Assembly: GCF_026745355.1 (NCBI RefSeq)
Contig: NC_079208.1
Span: 22,994,622 to 23,058,621, forward strand
Length of the DNA: 64,000 bases
Reading direction: 5' to 3'
From: Beta vulgaris subsp. vulgaris
Lineage: Eukaryota > Streptophyta > Magnoliopsida > Caryophyllales > Amaranthaceae
The notes below the pieces were generated by a model that saw nothing but the letters and a program-made list of their open reading frames with translations, searched no databases and was not told the origin of the DNA. Positions 1 to 11,214 of the stretch are shown in pieces. Every line of letters begins with the position of its first letter. The first letter of the stretch is position 1. Position numbers and translations under genes: made by a program.

Positions 1-1869
1 TGCTATGCCTTGGAAAGCTATAAGCAAATAGAGAAGGTTGTAATAGCCTCAACTCTTAAGCCAAGATTTTTTTGATAAATAAGAATTATTAACGTTATTA
101 ATGTACTAACTAGTACATAATCTGTTATGACTTACGATAAAATAAATTTTTTTTGTGAATAAGCTTATGTGATTTTTTTGTCGAAAATGTGCATGTTATG
201 TACTATTATATGTTTAGCTATGATAATTATGAATTACGATAATTAATTTGTGAAAAATGTTAAGAATGTAAGCATCATTTTAGAGTATTGAGTTTATGCG
301 CTATTATCGACAAGGTGTTGAGTTACTTTATGATTATGAATTATGAGCTAATTAGTCCTAAATATCTTTATTAAAGTATTTAACATATTTTGAGAGTTTA
401 GTTTAAGTAGAGTAAAGTATAATGGCTTAGTTAAGGAGGGGAGTAAGGTCTTGGAAAAATAGAAAATTATGGAGTTTACCCTTGAAATAACGATTTTACC
501 CTTGATGTTAAGCTTGATATTAAAAAATTGCCCTTACCTATTCTTCTGTAAATACGAACAAAGGTTTCCCTAACTCATTTCTACTGATTCACTCATCCAA
601 ACACAACATTTCCTCACTCTTTTATTTTCTCTCCTAAATTCGCCACTACATCGAGCTTTGGGCGAGAATTCTAAGGCTCTATTTCAGCAGATTTCTCTTG
701 ATTTCCAGATCTGGGCCTTTGCATGCAAGCTTGAGATCACCTATTATAAGTATTTCTTGATATATGTCAAGTGTTTGTTTAAGGTTATAAGGCTATCTTC
801 ATCAAGATAATCCAAGAAAGGTAATTATGTGCACCCGGTTTGTAAAGCATGTATATTTGGGATGTTTTCCTGAATGTTTTGAGATAATTCTTAACTTATA
901 AGTACATGCATGTTCTTAACTTATCAAGGTTTTTGGAGTTTATTAAGGGAGATATTGAGTATGGATGACGAAAGTTAAGTTATAAATCGCAGGTTTAACT
1001 TACACAAGGACCACCCACTTGAACTTTGCTTTTCTACCTTATGTACTTAGCAAATGATTATGGAGATTTTATAAGTTTTTGAATATTCTATGATGTATAG
1101 ATATACTGATTTGCATGTCAATTTTAAGTGGTGGTTTCCAAGTATTACATGTTGATTGATGGTGATGATTTACGCATTACAAATTGTTGCATGTTAAGTT
1201 TCCTCTACACTGATTGAACCTTCTTAATACCTTATTTGCCCCTTGGTTATTAAGCTTGTTTGTGGCTGAATTCCTATTATATGATTTAAGAATACGCAAG
1301 TGTCACCTATGATGTGACCGCCTGACTGTTAAGTAATGAGAGACGTCCCCTATGTTATGATGTACTAGCCAAGTTACCAAAGTAAAAGATATATGATGAT
1401 GAACATGATAAAGAAGATAATGTAACATGCTATGATATGTTTGTGAAATGGTTTTACTTATTCTCTTCTCCCTGTTTATAAATAAAATGATGTCAAATCA
1501 ATTTACGATGTTAGAGTAGTATGATACTGAGCCTCGGCTCACGACGTTTTGTTTTATGTTTTAGGTACCGATGGTGATAATGGGATGACGTAACAGTGAG
1601 GATTTACTTAATATCTAGATTATTTAGACTCTCATGGTTTTAATTTAAGTTTATGTCAAAACTCTGATTAGTAACTAAGTTTATGGTAATCAAGACTAAT
1701 GTTGGATCTATATTATGCTTCATGTTATAAAATGTTTAAGTTTATGATTTTATGTCGCCTTGTATTTTCCTTATGGAAAGTACGACGGTAACGCGCTGAC
1801 TATCTAGGTTCCGCTGCTAATAATCGATTAATTAACTTAACAACGATAATTAGAGGTTGGGGCGTTACA
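1..1869 (+). repeat. 5' LTR of element 1 (left end outside window)
   Basis: The segment ends in GGGGCGTTACA three bases before the primer site, the same terminal motif as the 3' LTR (…CGGGGCGTTACA, 9796). It is AT-rich with no coding content. A stretch at 1295-1567 matches 9307-9577 of the 3' LTR closely. Outside that block I could not align the two LTRs by eye, although both belong at the ends of the same element. A weak TATA-like TGTAAATACG lies near 547, followed by a pyrimidine-rich stretch that may hold the transcription start. If its length equals the 3' LTR, about 950 bases are missing to the left. Confidence 0.85.
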
Positions 1870-1872
1870 GGT

Positions 1873-1884
1873 TGGTATCAGAGC
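1873..1884 (+). other. Primer binding site (initiator Met tRNA)
   Basis: TGGTATCAGAGC lies three bases after the LTR end. This is the standard plant retrotransposon primer site complementary to the 3' end of initiator methionine tRNA, where minus-strand DNA synthesis starts. It fixes the LTR boundary at 1869. The 278 bases between it and the first gag ATG (2163) are leader sequence with no coding signal. Confidence 0.95.
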
Positions 1885-2162
1885 AACGGTTCTCGATGCC
1901 TCAAGTAAAATCTCAAAGGTTTTACTTAAATTAGTAAATAAATGGTAAAGTAATCTAGTAAAACGAGCGTCATCACCATAAGTATAGGGTTCATATAATA
2001 TAATAATATGAATACTAAATGGTGTAGTTAATAAAGTGTTTAAAAATGAAAATGAGTGTTAGTGTTATGATCGGGGAAGGGAATATTTTTATATTATTTT
2101 TACGATGATAGTCATGCCTCGCTTAACATGTTATGCACATGGAATATGTGATGTTTTAGAAC

Positions 2163-3282
2163 ATGGCAACAAGTGGAAGTGGACCTACTAATGGAGGAAG
2201 TGGAACTCATGGGTCTGAAGTCACACTTGAAGAAATGAGGCAAAGGTTAGATACCTTGCAAAGTGACCCTGTTTTCGAAGAAAACGCCTGAAAATGCTAA
2301 CGGAAATCAGGTGGATATGATGAAGCTGATGATGGAAGTCCTACAAGGAAACCGAGCAAGGGCCAAGACGGAGCAGGAAGAATGCTCCAATATGTTCAAA
2401 AGGTTTTCTGCTCATAAGCCGCATACTTATGATGGAAAACCGGACCCCACCGAGTTCGAGGAATGGTTGAATGTCATGGAGAAACTCTTTGATCCCACCC
2501 AGTGTCCAGACAAGTGGAAAGTTAACTTTGTTGTATTCTACTTAAAAGGAGAAGCTGATCTGTGGTGGAAGACTGCTAGAGAGATGCAGAATCAACCTGG
2601 ATTTGGATGGGAAGGTTTAAAGGAGGCTATGAGAAACCAGTTTTACCCTTAGTCTCTGCAACTCCAGATGGAATCTAAGTTTATCCATTTGAGGCAAAGG
2701 GGTATGTCAGTTCTGGAATATGCTATGAAATTCAATGAGTTAGCTCGATTTGCTCCTGATCTGGTGTCTACAGATCGTCAAAGGATGAATCGATTTGAAG
2801 GAGGTTTGAATCTGGATCTTCAAGAAAGGCTTGCTGCAACATAAGTAAGTCCTATCAAGAGCTATATGATCGGGCTATCAATGTTGAAAGGAAAATGAAG
2901 CTGCGAAAGGATGTTTATGAGATTGGAAAAAGAAAAGGTAAAGGTCAAGAAATTTCAATAAGCAATGTTTTTAAGAAGCAGAACACTGGATTCTTAGGAA
3001 ACAACAATGGTCAGAGGCAAATCCCTCGCTGCAACATATGCCACAAATTGGGCCATGTAGCCAGGGAATGTCGAGCAGGAACCGATCAGTGCTATCGGTG
3101 TGGTAAGACGGGTCATATGATTAAGAATTACCCGAATTTGGAAAGGAAGAACGAAAACACTAATAACCGGGGGCCAGTGCAAAGGAACAATTCTCAGAAC
3201 TATGGTTATGGTAGGAATGCAAGTAATATTGCCAACAGAAACCTCCACGTGAACCTCCACAAGCCGGACGAGTGTTCATGAT
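2163..3282 (+). pseudogene. gag: Gag (capsid and nucleocapsid), broken
   Basis: The likely start is ATG 2163, which opens a Gly/Ser-rich N-terminus. The frame is lost near 2260, where reading continues one frame over. The retrotransposon gag core lies at about 2420-2830, with the recognisable landmarks WLNVMEKLF, the WWKTA block and GFGWEGLKEAMRNQFYP. A TAG at 2650-2652 interrupts the core, and another break lies near 2843. The nucleocapsid follows at about 3030-3140: one intact zinc knuckle, CNICHKLGHVAREC (CX2CX4HX4C), and a second whose last cysteine is tyrosine (CYRCGKTGHMIKNY). Gag normally forms the particle and packages RNA. This copy cannot make it. Confidence 0.9.
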
Positions 3283-3740
3283 GCAGAAAGAAGAAGTGAT
3301 ATGATACACTATTATTTGGTACTTTCTGTCCGTAACTCTGTATGCTTATGTCCTTTTTGATTCTGGAGCTCCATTCGTTTATATCTACTGCATTTTCTAG
3401 AAGCTTGAATGCAAAACCATGCTCTGAATTCTCTGCCATGTGTGTCACCATCCCTAATGGTGAATCCATCTTGTATGTCATGTATAGTAATTGTCCTATT
3501 CTTATAGGAGGATGTGAATTTCAAGTAGACCTCGTTCGATTTGAATTAACCGACTTTGATGTGATATTGGGAATGAATTGGTTGTCGAAGTACAAAACGA
3601 ACATAAATTGCCTTAACCATGAAATAACCCTCATGAAGCCAGATGGGTGTAAGGTTTCTTATCGAAGAAGAAAAGTCCAACCCATACCTGAAATCATCTC
3701 ATCCTTGAAAGCCTTCAAGTTACTTTCAAAGGGTCATTGT
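3261..3740 (+). pseudogene. Aspartic protease domain of pol, frameshifted
   Basis: The catalytic motif FDSGA reads from about 3355 in one frame. The usual continuation (HSFIS) reads in the next frame from about 3373, so a base has been lost inside the active-site loop. The flap and C-terminal motifs follow (DFDVILGMNWLSKY at about 3550-3595), then the linker toward RT. A TGA near 3300 interrupts the junction with gag. The family cleaves the Gag-Pol polyprotein. This copy is inactive. Confidence 0.85.
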
Positions 3741-4680
3741 GGATACCTATGCAGTGTGGTAGACCTAACCAAACCTGAACCCTCATTATCCGATATTCCC
3801 ATAGTTTGTGAGTACCCTGATGTATTTCAGAAAGAGATATCTGGCATGCCACCAGAAAGAGAGATAGATTTCAGCATTGACCTCGTTCCTGGATCTGCTC
3901 CTATCTCCAAGGCACCTTATCGAATGGCACCTGCTGAGTTACAAGAACTGAAAAACAACTAGATGAATTACTCGAGAAGGGGTATATTCGACCTAGTGTG
4001 TCGCCATGGGGTGCACCAGTTCTATTTGTCAAGAAGAAAGATGGAAGCATGAGGCTATGCATTGATTATCGGAAGTTGAACAAGATCACTATCAAGAATA
4101 AATATCCATTGCCTCGTATTGATGATCTTTTCGACCAACTTCGAGGTGCAACTATCTTCTCCAAGATTGATTTAAGATCCGGATATCATCAACTCCGCAT
4201 AAAGCCAGAAGATATTTCAAAAACTGCTTTCAGGACCCGATATGGTCATTATGAATTCACAGTGATGCCATTTGGGTTAACCAATGCCCCTGCTGTCTTC
4301 ATGGATCTGATGAACTGAGTATTTAAATCATACCTCGATCAGTTTGTGGTTGTATTCATCGATGATATCTTGGTGTTTTCAAGAAACTTAATCGAGCATG
4401 AACAACATTTGAGGAAGGTGCTAGAAGTGTTGAGAGAAAGGAAGTTGTATGCAAAGTTGAAGAAATGTGAGTTTTGGTTGAAAGAAGTTGCCTTTTTAGG
4501 GCACATCATTTCAGATACTAGAGTCTCGGTTGATCCACAAAAGATAAGAGTTATCATGGAATGGCCTAGACCCACTAATGTTCCTGAAGTTCGGAGTTTT
4601 ATGGGTTTAGCTGGATATTATAGAAGATTTTTCGCCCAAGATATATTATATAACTCGATTGGTAAAGAAGACGGTTAAGT
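3741..4680 (+). pseudogene. Reverse transcriptase domain of pol, broken
   Basis: Begins with the PDVF linker (about 3815) and APYRMAP, then a frameshift at about 3960. RT motifs follow: [53 protein letters not shown], the catalytic FIDD (about 4356-4367, for the usual YxDD/FxDD) and the thumb motif GLAGYYRRF (about 4603-4630). An in-frame TGA at 4316-4318 sits where related elements have arginine (MNRxF), and the frame is lost again after 4630. Strong match to chromovirus RT; not functional. Confidence 0.92.
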
Positions 4681-5345
4681 TTGTATGGAGTGATGAATGT
4701 GAAACAGCTTTTCAAGAGTTGAAGAAGCGTCTCACCACTGCTCCTGTTCTTACTCTCCCTTCTGGAACTGATGGATTTGTTGTGTATAGTGATGCCTCCT
4801 CAGCATGGATTAGGGTGTGTGTTGATGCAGAATGATAAAGTTATAGCATATGCTCTCCCTTCTGGAACTGATGGATTTGTTGTGTATAGTGATGCCTCTA
4901 AGCATGGATTAGGGTGTGTGTTGATGCAGAATGATAAAGTTATAGCATATGCTCTCCCTTCTGGAACTGATGGATTTGTTGTGTATAGCGATGCCTCTAA
5001 GCATGGATTAGTTGTGTGTTGATGCAGAATGATAAAGTTATAGCATATGCTTCCCGTCAACTCAAGCCTCATGAATAAAACTACCCAACTCATGACCTTG
5101 AACTAGCCGCAGTTGTGTTTGCTCTCAAAATAGGAGACACTATCTCTATGGTGTTCCATGTAAGATCTTCACCGACCACAAAACCTTAAATATTTTACCC
5201 AAAAGGAATTGAACTTGAGGCAACGTAGATGGCTTGAACTCCTAAAGGATTATGATGTCGAATCCTATATCACCCAGGCAAAGCTAATGTCGTAGCTGAT
5301 GCTCTAAGCCGCAAATCCTACCTAAACACAACCTTAACCTTGCCA
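4681..5345 (+). pseudogene. RNase H domain of pol with internal triplication
   Basis: The region follows the RT thumb. The first RNase H segment ([16 protein letters not shown], with the first catalytic Asp) is present three times in tandem (see the repeat at 4753-5050). Then come SRQLKPHE, a [20 protein letters not shown] (second catalytic Glu), a frameshifted FTDHK block (about 5168) and the final VADALSRK block (about 5288-5315). Stops and shifts disrupt the reading frame in at least four places. The family removes the RNA strand during reverse transcription. Confidence 0.88.
4753..5050 (+). repeat. Three tandem copies of a 99-100 bp RNase H segment
   Basis: CTCTCCCTTCTGGAACTG occurs at 4753, 4853 and 4952, giving periods of 100 and 99 bp. 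The last copy runs into the normal downstream sequence near 5040. The second and third copies are exact multiples of three and stay in frame, repeating 33 residues that include the first catalytic Asp. The first copy has one extra base (CTCCTCAGC instead of CTCTAAGC). The third has lost part of GGATTAGGGTGTGTG. Near identity between copies means the duplication is much younger than the element's other decay, or is an assembly artefact. Confidence 0.9.
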
Positions 5346-6440
5346 AAGAAATCAATGATGATTTGATGAAGATGAAAGTGGAGATCATGCAACCGAAAAT
5401 AGAAGCACAGTTGTACGCATTGGAGTTGAGGCCGACTTTGTTGGAAGAAATAAAAGAGGCGCAAGATGGAGACTTGGAGTTGCAAAAGATAAAGAGTGAT
5501 GTGAAGAAGGGAAAATCACCGGGATTTGTGATCCAAGATGATGGCACGTTGAGATTTCAGGGTAGAACATGTGTTCCAGATAAGGAGGCATTAAAAAAGA
5601 GAATTCTGGAAGAAGCTCACAACAGTCCTTTTTCTGTTCACCCTGGTGGAAACAAGTTGTACAAGGATTTAAAGCAGACCTTCTGGTGGAGCAATATGAA
5701 GCAAGAAGTTGCAGAATTTGTGTCAAGATGTCTTCTTGTCAAAGGATAAAGATCGAACATCAGAGACCTGCAAGATTGTTGCAACCATTAGATGTTCCTG
5801 CATGGAAATGGGATTCAATTTCCATGGATTTTATCATGGGTTGCCACCATCATTTCGAGGAATGAACTCTATATGGGTCATTGTGGATAGACTGACAAAA
5901 TTCGCACATTTCTTAGCCATTAGATATAATTGGAGTTTGGATAAGCTAGCTGAGTTATATGAGCACAATTGTCAGGTTGCATGGAGTGCCAAGTTCTATT
6001 GGGTCAGATCGTGATTTGAGATTCCAAGCAAAGTTTTGGAAGGAATTACAAAAGGCACTTGTACGAGACTGGATTTTAGCCGTTTATCTATCCAGAACAT
6101 GGTCAAACAGAAAGGACCATTCAGACTCTTGAAGATATGCTGAGAGCATGTATTCTGGATTTTCAAGGAAGTTGGGAGAAATACTTGCCATTGGTTGAGT
6201 TTTCTTACAACAACAGCTATCAAGCTAGCATCCAAATGGCACCATATGAAGCACTGTATGGAAGAAGATGTAGAACACCCCTGTGTTGGAGTGACATTGA
6301 TGAAGCTCGAATGATTGGACCTGACTTGATACAAGAAAACGGAAAAAGTACGATTAATTCAAGCCAGGATGAAAGCTGCACAGAACAGACAAAAGAGTTA
6401 TGCGGACCGTCGAAGGAGACCATTGGAGTTCGAAGTAGGT
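5346..6440 (+). pseudogene. Integrase domain of pol, broken
   Basis: An N-terminal zinc-binding HHCC region is visible: [14 protein letters not shown] supplies both histidines (about 5608-5650), then the WW block and a cysteine pair split by an indel near 5735. In the core, the first Asp lies in SMDFIMGLPP (about 5818), the second in GSDRDLRF (about 6002) and the Glu region is degraded (about 6100). The downstream block NNSYQ…[18 protein letters not shown] (6208-6290) is typical of chromoviruses. Several frame changes (about 5740, 5960, 6060) make it non-functional. Confidence 0.9.
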
Positions 6441-6845
6441 GATCATGTCTTCTTGAAAATTTCCCTACTAAGGGTATTATGAGATTTGGTCAAACTGGTA
6501 AGCTAAGTCCGAGGTACATTGGTCCATATGAGATTTTGGATCGATCAACGAAGTAGCTTATCGCTTGGCGTTGCCGACAGACTTGGATAAAGTTCATAAT
6601 GTTTTCCACGTGTCGATGTTGCGAAAGTATATACCAGACCCTAGCCATGTGATCAGACACGAGCCTTTGCAGCTAAGGAAGGATTTACTTATGAAGAGAA
6701 ACCGATTGAAATTCTTGATCGTAGGGAAAAGCACTTAGAAGCAAAGTAATTCCTATGGTTAAGATTTTATGGGCTAATCACACGTCATCCAGCCACTTGG
6801 GAAGTAGAGGATCAATGAGAACAAAATACCTCACTTGTTTGAATA
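6441..6845 (+). pseudogene. Integrase C-terminus: GPY/F module and chromodomain remnant
   Basis: MRFGQTGKLSPRYIGPYEIL (about 6479-6540) is the GPY/F module, followed by AYRLALP and VHNVFHVSMLRKY. From about 6690, EKPIEILDR, a frame change and MVKILWANH match the chromodomain that ends integrase in chromoviruses. In the family this domain reads chromatin marks and steers integration. The tail (about 6785-6845) is frameshifted. Confidence 0.85.
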
Positions 6846-6968
6846 GATGACTTTGATGTGTTTAATTATGTGCTTCTGAAATCTTATGTATGAATGTTCA
6901 AGTTTATGAATGCATGATTTTATCCTTTTGACAATGCTATGTAAGTTTCGAGGACAAAACTTTTTTCT

Positions 6969-6981
6969 AAGGGGGTAAGGA
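6969..6981 (+). other. 3' polypurine tract of element 1
   Basis: AAGGGGGTAAGGA lies directly before TGTAATATCC, the first bases of the 3' LTR. This is the plus-strand DNA primer site. It is preceded by TTTCGAGGACAAAACTT, a common chromovirus pre-LTR sequence. Its position fixes the LTR start at 6982. Confidence 0.9.
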
Positions 6982-7507
6982 TGTAATATCCTAAAAATCT
7001 TAAACATATTTAAGTGAATAATTAACATAACAATGTAGTTAGAACATATTTTATTTTATTCGTTTCACTAATTAAGCAACGTATAATAAAATGATTATAG
7101 AATTTTAACATAAAAATTTACCAACTTAAGTTATGACGATAATTTATAATTTACAATCTCATGAGTTAAACAAGAAGGCTAATGTAGTTGTAATTCACTT
7201 AAAGCACAAAGTTTCAACATTTCACCCAAGGTGTTACTAAGTCACTTTGATAAGTGTTAATGGGGAAATTTCTGATTTTTGGTTTGCAAAATAAAAAGGA
7301 AAAAGAGAAAACAAAGCTATGGTCAATCCCCCATTAATGGTGTCTTCCTCCTCACTCCACCATGTCCATTTGGCACCATGCTTCACTTTCTTCTCCTTCT
7401 TCAGTCAAATCTGTCACCGATCCTCACAAAGCTTCCTCAAGTAACAAAATCAGATTATTTCTTGACCATTTCCTCCCAACACTGATTTTTTTAACTCCAA
7501 ACTTTCC

Positions 7508-7516
7508 TATAAATAG
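7508..7516 (+). promoter_or_regulatory. TATA box in 3' LTR of element 1
   Basis: TATAAATAG lies about 525 bp into the LTR, followed 90-150 bp later by a pyrimidine-rich stretch. Position and sequence fit an RNA polymerase II core promoter in U3. No comparable strong box is visible in the 5' LTR, which agrees with the two LTRs being of different types. Confidence 0.7.
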
Positions 7517-9190
7517 TCATGGATACAACACCAAGAAGACACCAACAAGAACCTTCATCATCTCTTCTCCCTCTAATCAGAAATTCAGTCAATAATCGCC
7601 GGAAAAATTGCAACTAAAAGAAACCCAAAAGAAAACCCAAATTTTTCTCTCTCTCTCTCTGTTTCGACCCCCACAACCGACCACCGTCGGCCACCGCGCG
7701 GCCACTGCGCGCCAGTCCCGTCACCCCACTGTCGTTCGCCGACACCGCGCAGCTCGCCGAAGCCGCGCCAGCACCTCACGTTCTCTCCTCTCTCGCGCTG
7801 TCTCTATACCCTCTTCTTCTTCGCGCGACGCTGCTGGGCAACACTGCTGACACCGCGTGCGCTGAACCGCCAGAGACCGTCGCCGGAGACCGTCGCTACT
7901 GCTCGCCGGCGTCCCTCCCTCAGGCGTGATTTCGTCCTCCCTGCTCCTGGTAGCAGAGGTGATGATATTCTTCTTTTAAATTTCTGATTTCTTGTTTTCT
8001 AATGCAAGCCCAAGTGTAAAACCCTTAACCTTTATTAATTTATTTGGGCCTAGAACCTTGGACTCAGAAATAAGCTTAAGTTTTAAATCTGAATTATATT
8101 GTTGTTGGGCTATAGGAGTTAAACTAAAGCTGATTTAGTGTTTTATTAGGCCATGATAGTTTAATTATTAAGTTAAGTGTAATGTTGGGCTTATAATCTT
8201 ATTTACCTAGTTAAGTAATTCAAGTTAATCTTGTTGCTTTAATATTTTGAACTTTAGTGGACTGATTTAGTTAGTTTCATTAAACCACTTAACTTATTTA
8301 CTGAAACTATGTTTGGGCTATGATTCCTAATAACTAAGTCGCTTGAGTTAACTAAAACTAATTAAATATAATTCATTAAGTTTGTTGTTTATAATTGTGT
8401 TTAAATTATGAGTACTTCACTAATCCTTAAGTTCACTGATAATAATGAGTTACTTGACTTGTTAGTTTTAAACGACTAAATTATATTAAAATAATGTTAA
8501 TGGATCTATTATAACTTTAAACTTAATTAATTTATTAATGGACGACTAATTAGTTATTAACTATGAGCTAGAATAAAGTTATGTTTTCGAAAGGTTATAT
8601 AATATGTAGTAATATAACTTTAATGTTTCGATAATTTCTAAAAGTATAACTAAATGAGGTATTTCATTAAATTAGTTGTTAAAGAGTCACCTTAATTACA
8701 AAGTTATTAACAATTATGAAATAATGACCTTTAAGGAGACCTTTACGATGTTATAATGACCGCTATGACCTTAATAATCGCTAACTAGTATTTAGGCTTA
8801 AAAGTTAAATAACGAAACGTTCATTAATAAAATTATTCTTGAATAGATTAAGGAAGATAAAGGATATTACAAGCCTTCCCCCGGCTATCAAGGTTATTAA
8901 GCAGGAATTCAGGTAACGTCTACTGCTAACACCCACAATCCCTTTCGAATGATGTTTTATGGTATTTCGCACTATGTTGTTGATGTATGGATTGTGGGAT
9001 ATGAAAGGTTTTATGAATATGATGATTATGATGTTTATGAAAATATGAGTATGATGCCACTATGATTTTAATGATGTTTCATGATTATGTTTACAATAAT
9101 GTAATGTAATTATGATATGTAAAAAGAGACGAAACATGATAAAGTACAGTGAAAGATGTTTCATGATTATGCCACTATGGTTCTTGGCAG

Positions 9191-9342
9191 TATGATACGG
9201 GCACTGCAAGTGTCACCTATGTTGTGACCGCCTGACTGTTTATGATACGGGCACCGCAAGTGTCACCTATGTTGTGACCGCCTGACTGTTTAAATGATAC
9301 GGGCACCGCAAGTGTCACCTATGATGTGACCGCCTGACTGTT
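9191..9342 (+). repeat. Triple ~50 bp direct repeat in 3' LTR
   Basis: The unit GATACGGGCACCGCAAGTGT followed by CACCTATGTTGTGACCGCCT occurs at about 9191, 9241 and 9291. The 5' LTR has only one copy (about 1295-1330). Copies 1 and 2 read ATGTTGTG, while copy 3 and the 5' LTR copy read ATGATGTG, so copy 3 looks ancestral. The motif holds a short inverted repeat (GTGTCACC / GTGACC). Confidence 0.9.
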
Positions 9343-9796
9343 AAGTAATGGGAGACGTCCCCTATGTTATGATGTACTAGCCAAGTTACCAAAGTAAAAG
9401 TATATGATGATGAACATGATAAAGAAGATAATGTAAATGCTATGATATGTTTGTGAAATGATTTTACTTATTCTCTTCTCCCTGTTTATAAATAAAATGA
9501 TGTGAAATGAATTTACGATGTTAGAGTAGTATGTTACTGAGCCTCGGCTCACGACATTTTGTTTTATGTTTTGGGTATGGAAGAACAAATAGGGATCACT
9601 ATTATACTGCGTTTTGGAGATTTTGTATGGTTCTATAAGGTTTTAGGATATTTTGTATGATGGATAAACAAGCATTATTTTACGATGAGTAATTATATAA
9701 TTGTAGGCTATTATTTTATTTGTGGGCCATAACCCACAGGATTAGGTTATGTTTCCGCTGACGATTAAGGTCATGTAAATTTGTCGGGGCGTTACA

Positions 9797-11214
9797 GCTT
9801 CATGGTTAAGTGACCCTTCAGCAGGGATGAGATCTCCCTCTTTGCCATAAGGAGATGTTGAGAGGATTGCACAGAGAAGAGAAAATGTGTATCATTTGGC
9901 AGTCATAAACCATTGTCGTAATAGCATAGCATCTCAAGGTAAAATAAGCGCCCATACCTGGAATAGGAGCTCTAGTCCATCCGACATCATGCGAGGAAGA
10001 GTGTGTTCCTTGATCCTTTCCATAGCGCTATGAAAAAGGAAGCTGTCAGCCTCAGGCCATATGGACCTCTCCAACGACATAAAGTCGTTAGGGACGGTCA
10101 CAGTGTAAGAAGGCCCACTCTTGTCTGGGGGGCCAGAAACTCAGTTTGCGCGTCTTGGACGCAACATCTTTCTCATCGTCCAAGTGGACGATGACCGTTG
10201 TGTACTTCCTTGTCAATGCTGTCGACAGGAACAACGTCAGTAGAGGTCTGCCTCCTACGTTTGCGCAGCATTTCAGCCAATGCTTGGCTGTCTAGACTCC
10301 CCTAGGGCGCGATTGTGATGAACCTGTCTAGTAGCGTTCAGTCGTTAAAGTGGAATTTTTTCTGGTAAAAGTTCTATAAAAAAAAACAGAAGGAATAGAT
10401 AAACTAACCTGATGCCATGGACGAACAACTTTCTTGAGATGCAAATAGAATTCTTCTGATCTGCCTGTCTTTTATACTGGTACTTTCAAAAATTTGTCGC
10501 AGAGACTCTGAGACTCGTCGCGTTGCGACAGTAGTTTGGGGTTAAGACCTGGAGGAGAAACGATGTAAGAGTAGTGTTAACGACGCGACACGAATGTAAA
10601 AAGACTGAAAATAAACACACCTTCAGTATTCTAGCCGTTAACCAAAGACATCCCAGCTTCCCCTAACGACGACTTCTTCACAAACACAAATCTGTTTTTC
10701 CAACCTCTGTCGTTCGACTGAACTCCCCCAACCAGAGGTTCTAACCTCGCTTTTGCATGCAGGGCTATTCTATTTTTTTCCTTGACCCTAATTTCATAAT
10801 ATAATAGTAGGTCGTGAAGGGTGAAGGCCTCTTCCCATGACGCCGTCCCCCTGTCGATGACGCTCAGAATCCGCCAGACTTGGGGCATAATCTGCCCAGG
10901 GCTGATCTGGTAAATTTGCATCAGGTCTCTTGATAGGGGGGGTGAAGGGAAGTCTCAGGCCTATTTTGAAGGGGTACTCATAGAGCACCACCCATTTGGG
11001 GGGATAAGTTTCTGGTGGTTCATCGGACTCGGCATTCCTAATAACAGTACTTTCGGGCAAATTCCCTAAGTCTAAAAACCTTAGCATGTCCTCCTCTAAC
11101 ATCGTAGACAATTCGTCTTCATTCTCACTCCTCTGTTCCACGACTTTCTCTTTCCCTCTTGATTTTTCTTGATTTTTTTATGAAAGTCCTAATGCTATGT
11201 CTGCTAGGTGCCAT
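9797..11214 (-). pseudogene. Extra gene (PF04195-like), inverted copy, 3' end lost
   Basis: Start ATG 11214-11212 (MAPSRHSIRTF), then a frameshift in an A run. From 11140 reads SENEDELSTMLEEDMLRFLD, then PPKWVVLYEYPFKIGLRLPF, a one-base shift near 10935, then MQIYQISPGQIMPQVWRIL, SWEEAFTLHDLLLYYEIRV and DRGWKNRFVFVKK (to about 10635). These motifs match the plant 'putative gypsy type transposon' family (PF04195). A second coding block (about 10340-9960) matches the central exon of the array gene. The last block (9928-9797) begins the coiled coil and is cut by element 1. The acceptor AG before this last exon is changed (GCAATCC for GCAGTCT). Confidence 0.85.

Larger units (their letters stand above)
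1..9796 (+). mobile_element. Decayed Ty3/gypsy chromovirus, Tekay/Del-like (element 1)
   Basis: Seen in order: LTR end (…GGGGCGTTACA, 1869), initiator-Met type primer site (1873), gag with zinc knuckles, protease, reverse transcriptase, RNase H, integrase, GPY/F region and chromodomain remnant, polypurine tract (6969) and a 2.8 kb 3' LTR. The order PR-RT-RH-IN defines Ty3/gypsy, and the C-terminal chromodomain defines chromoviruses. The long LTRs and the pol motifs fit the Tekay/Del clade (inference from motif memory, no tree made). Every domain carries frameshifts or stops, so the copy is dead. The 3' flank (GCTTCATGG, 9797) continues directly into an inverted Tat extra gene, which was the insertion target. 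The 5' end and the target duplication lie outside the window. Confidence 0.93.
6982..9796 (+). repeat. 3' LTR of element 1
   Basis: Starts TGTAATATCC after the polypurine tract and ends GGGGCGTTACA, giving 2815 bp. It contains a TATA box (7508), a CT-rich stretch (about 7645-7665) and a GC-rich segment (about 7670-7960) that could be transcribed leader, then about 900 bp of AT-rich sequence, a 50 bp triple repeat (9191) and the ~270 bp block shared with the 5' LTR (9307-9577). Short open frames in the GC-rich part have no recognisable domain. The flank after 9796 is target DNA. Confidence 0.92.

Noticed and set aside
1873..1884. tRNA-like sequence
   Set aside because: It is only the 12-base complement of the tRNA 3' end used as primer site; no cloverleaf surrounds it.
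7608..7850. Arg/Ser-rich frame in the 3' LTR of element 1
   Set aside because: Lies in GC-rich LTR leader after a CT stretch, has no domain, and no matching frame was seen in the other LTR.
9191..9342. Regular short repeats that might suggest a CRISPR array
   Set aside because: Only three copies, no distinct spacers, inside a plant LTR; simple tandem duplication.
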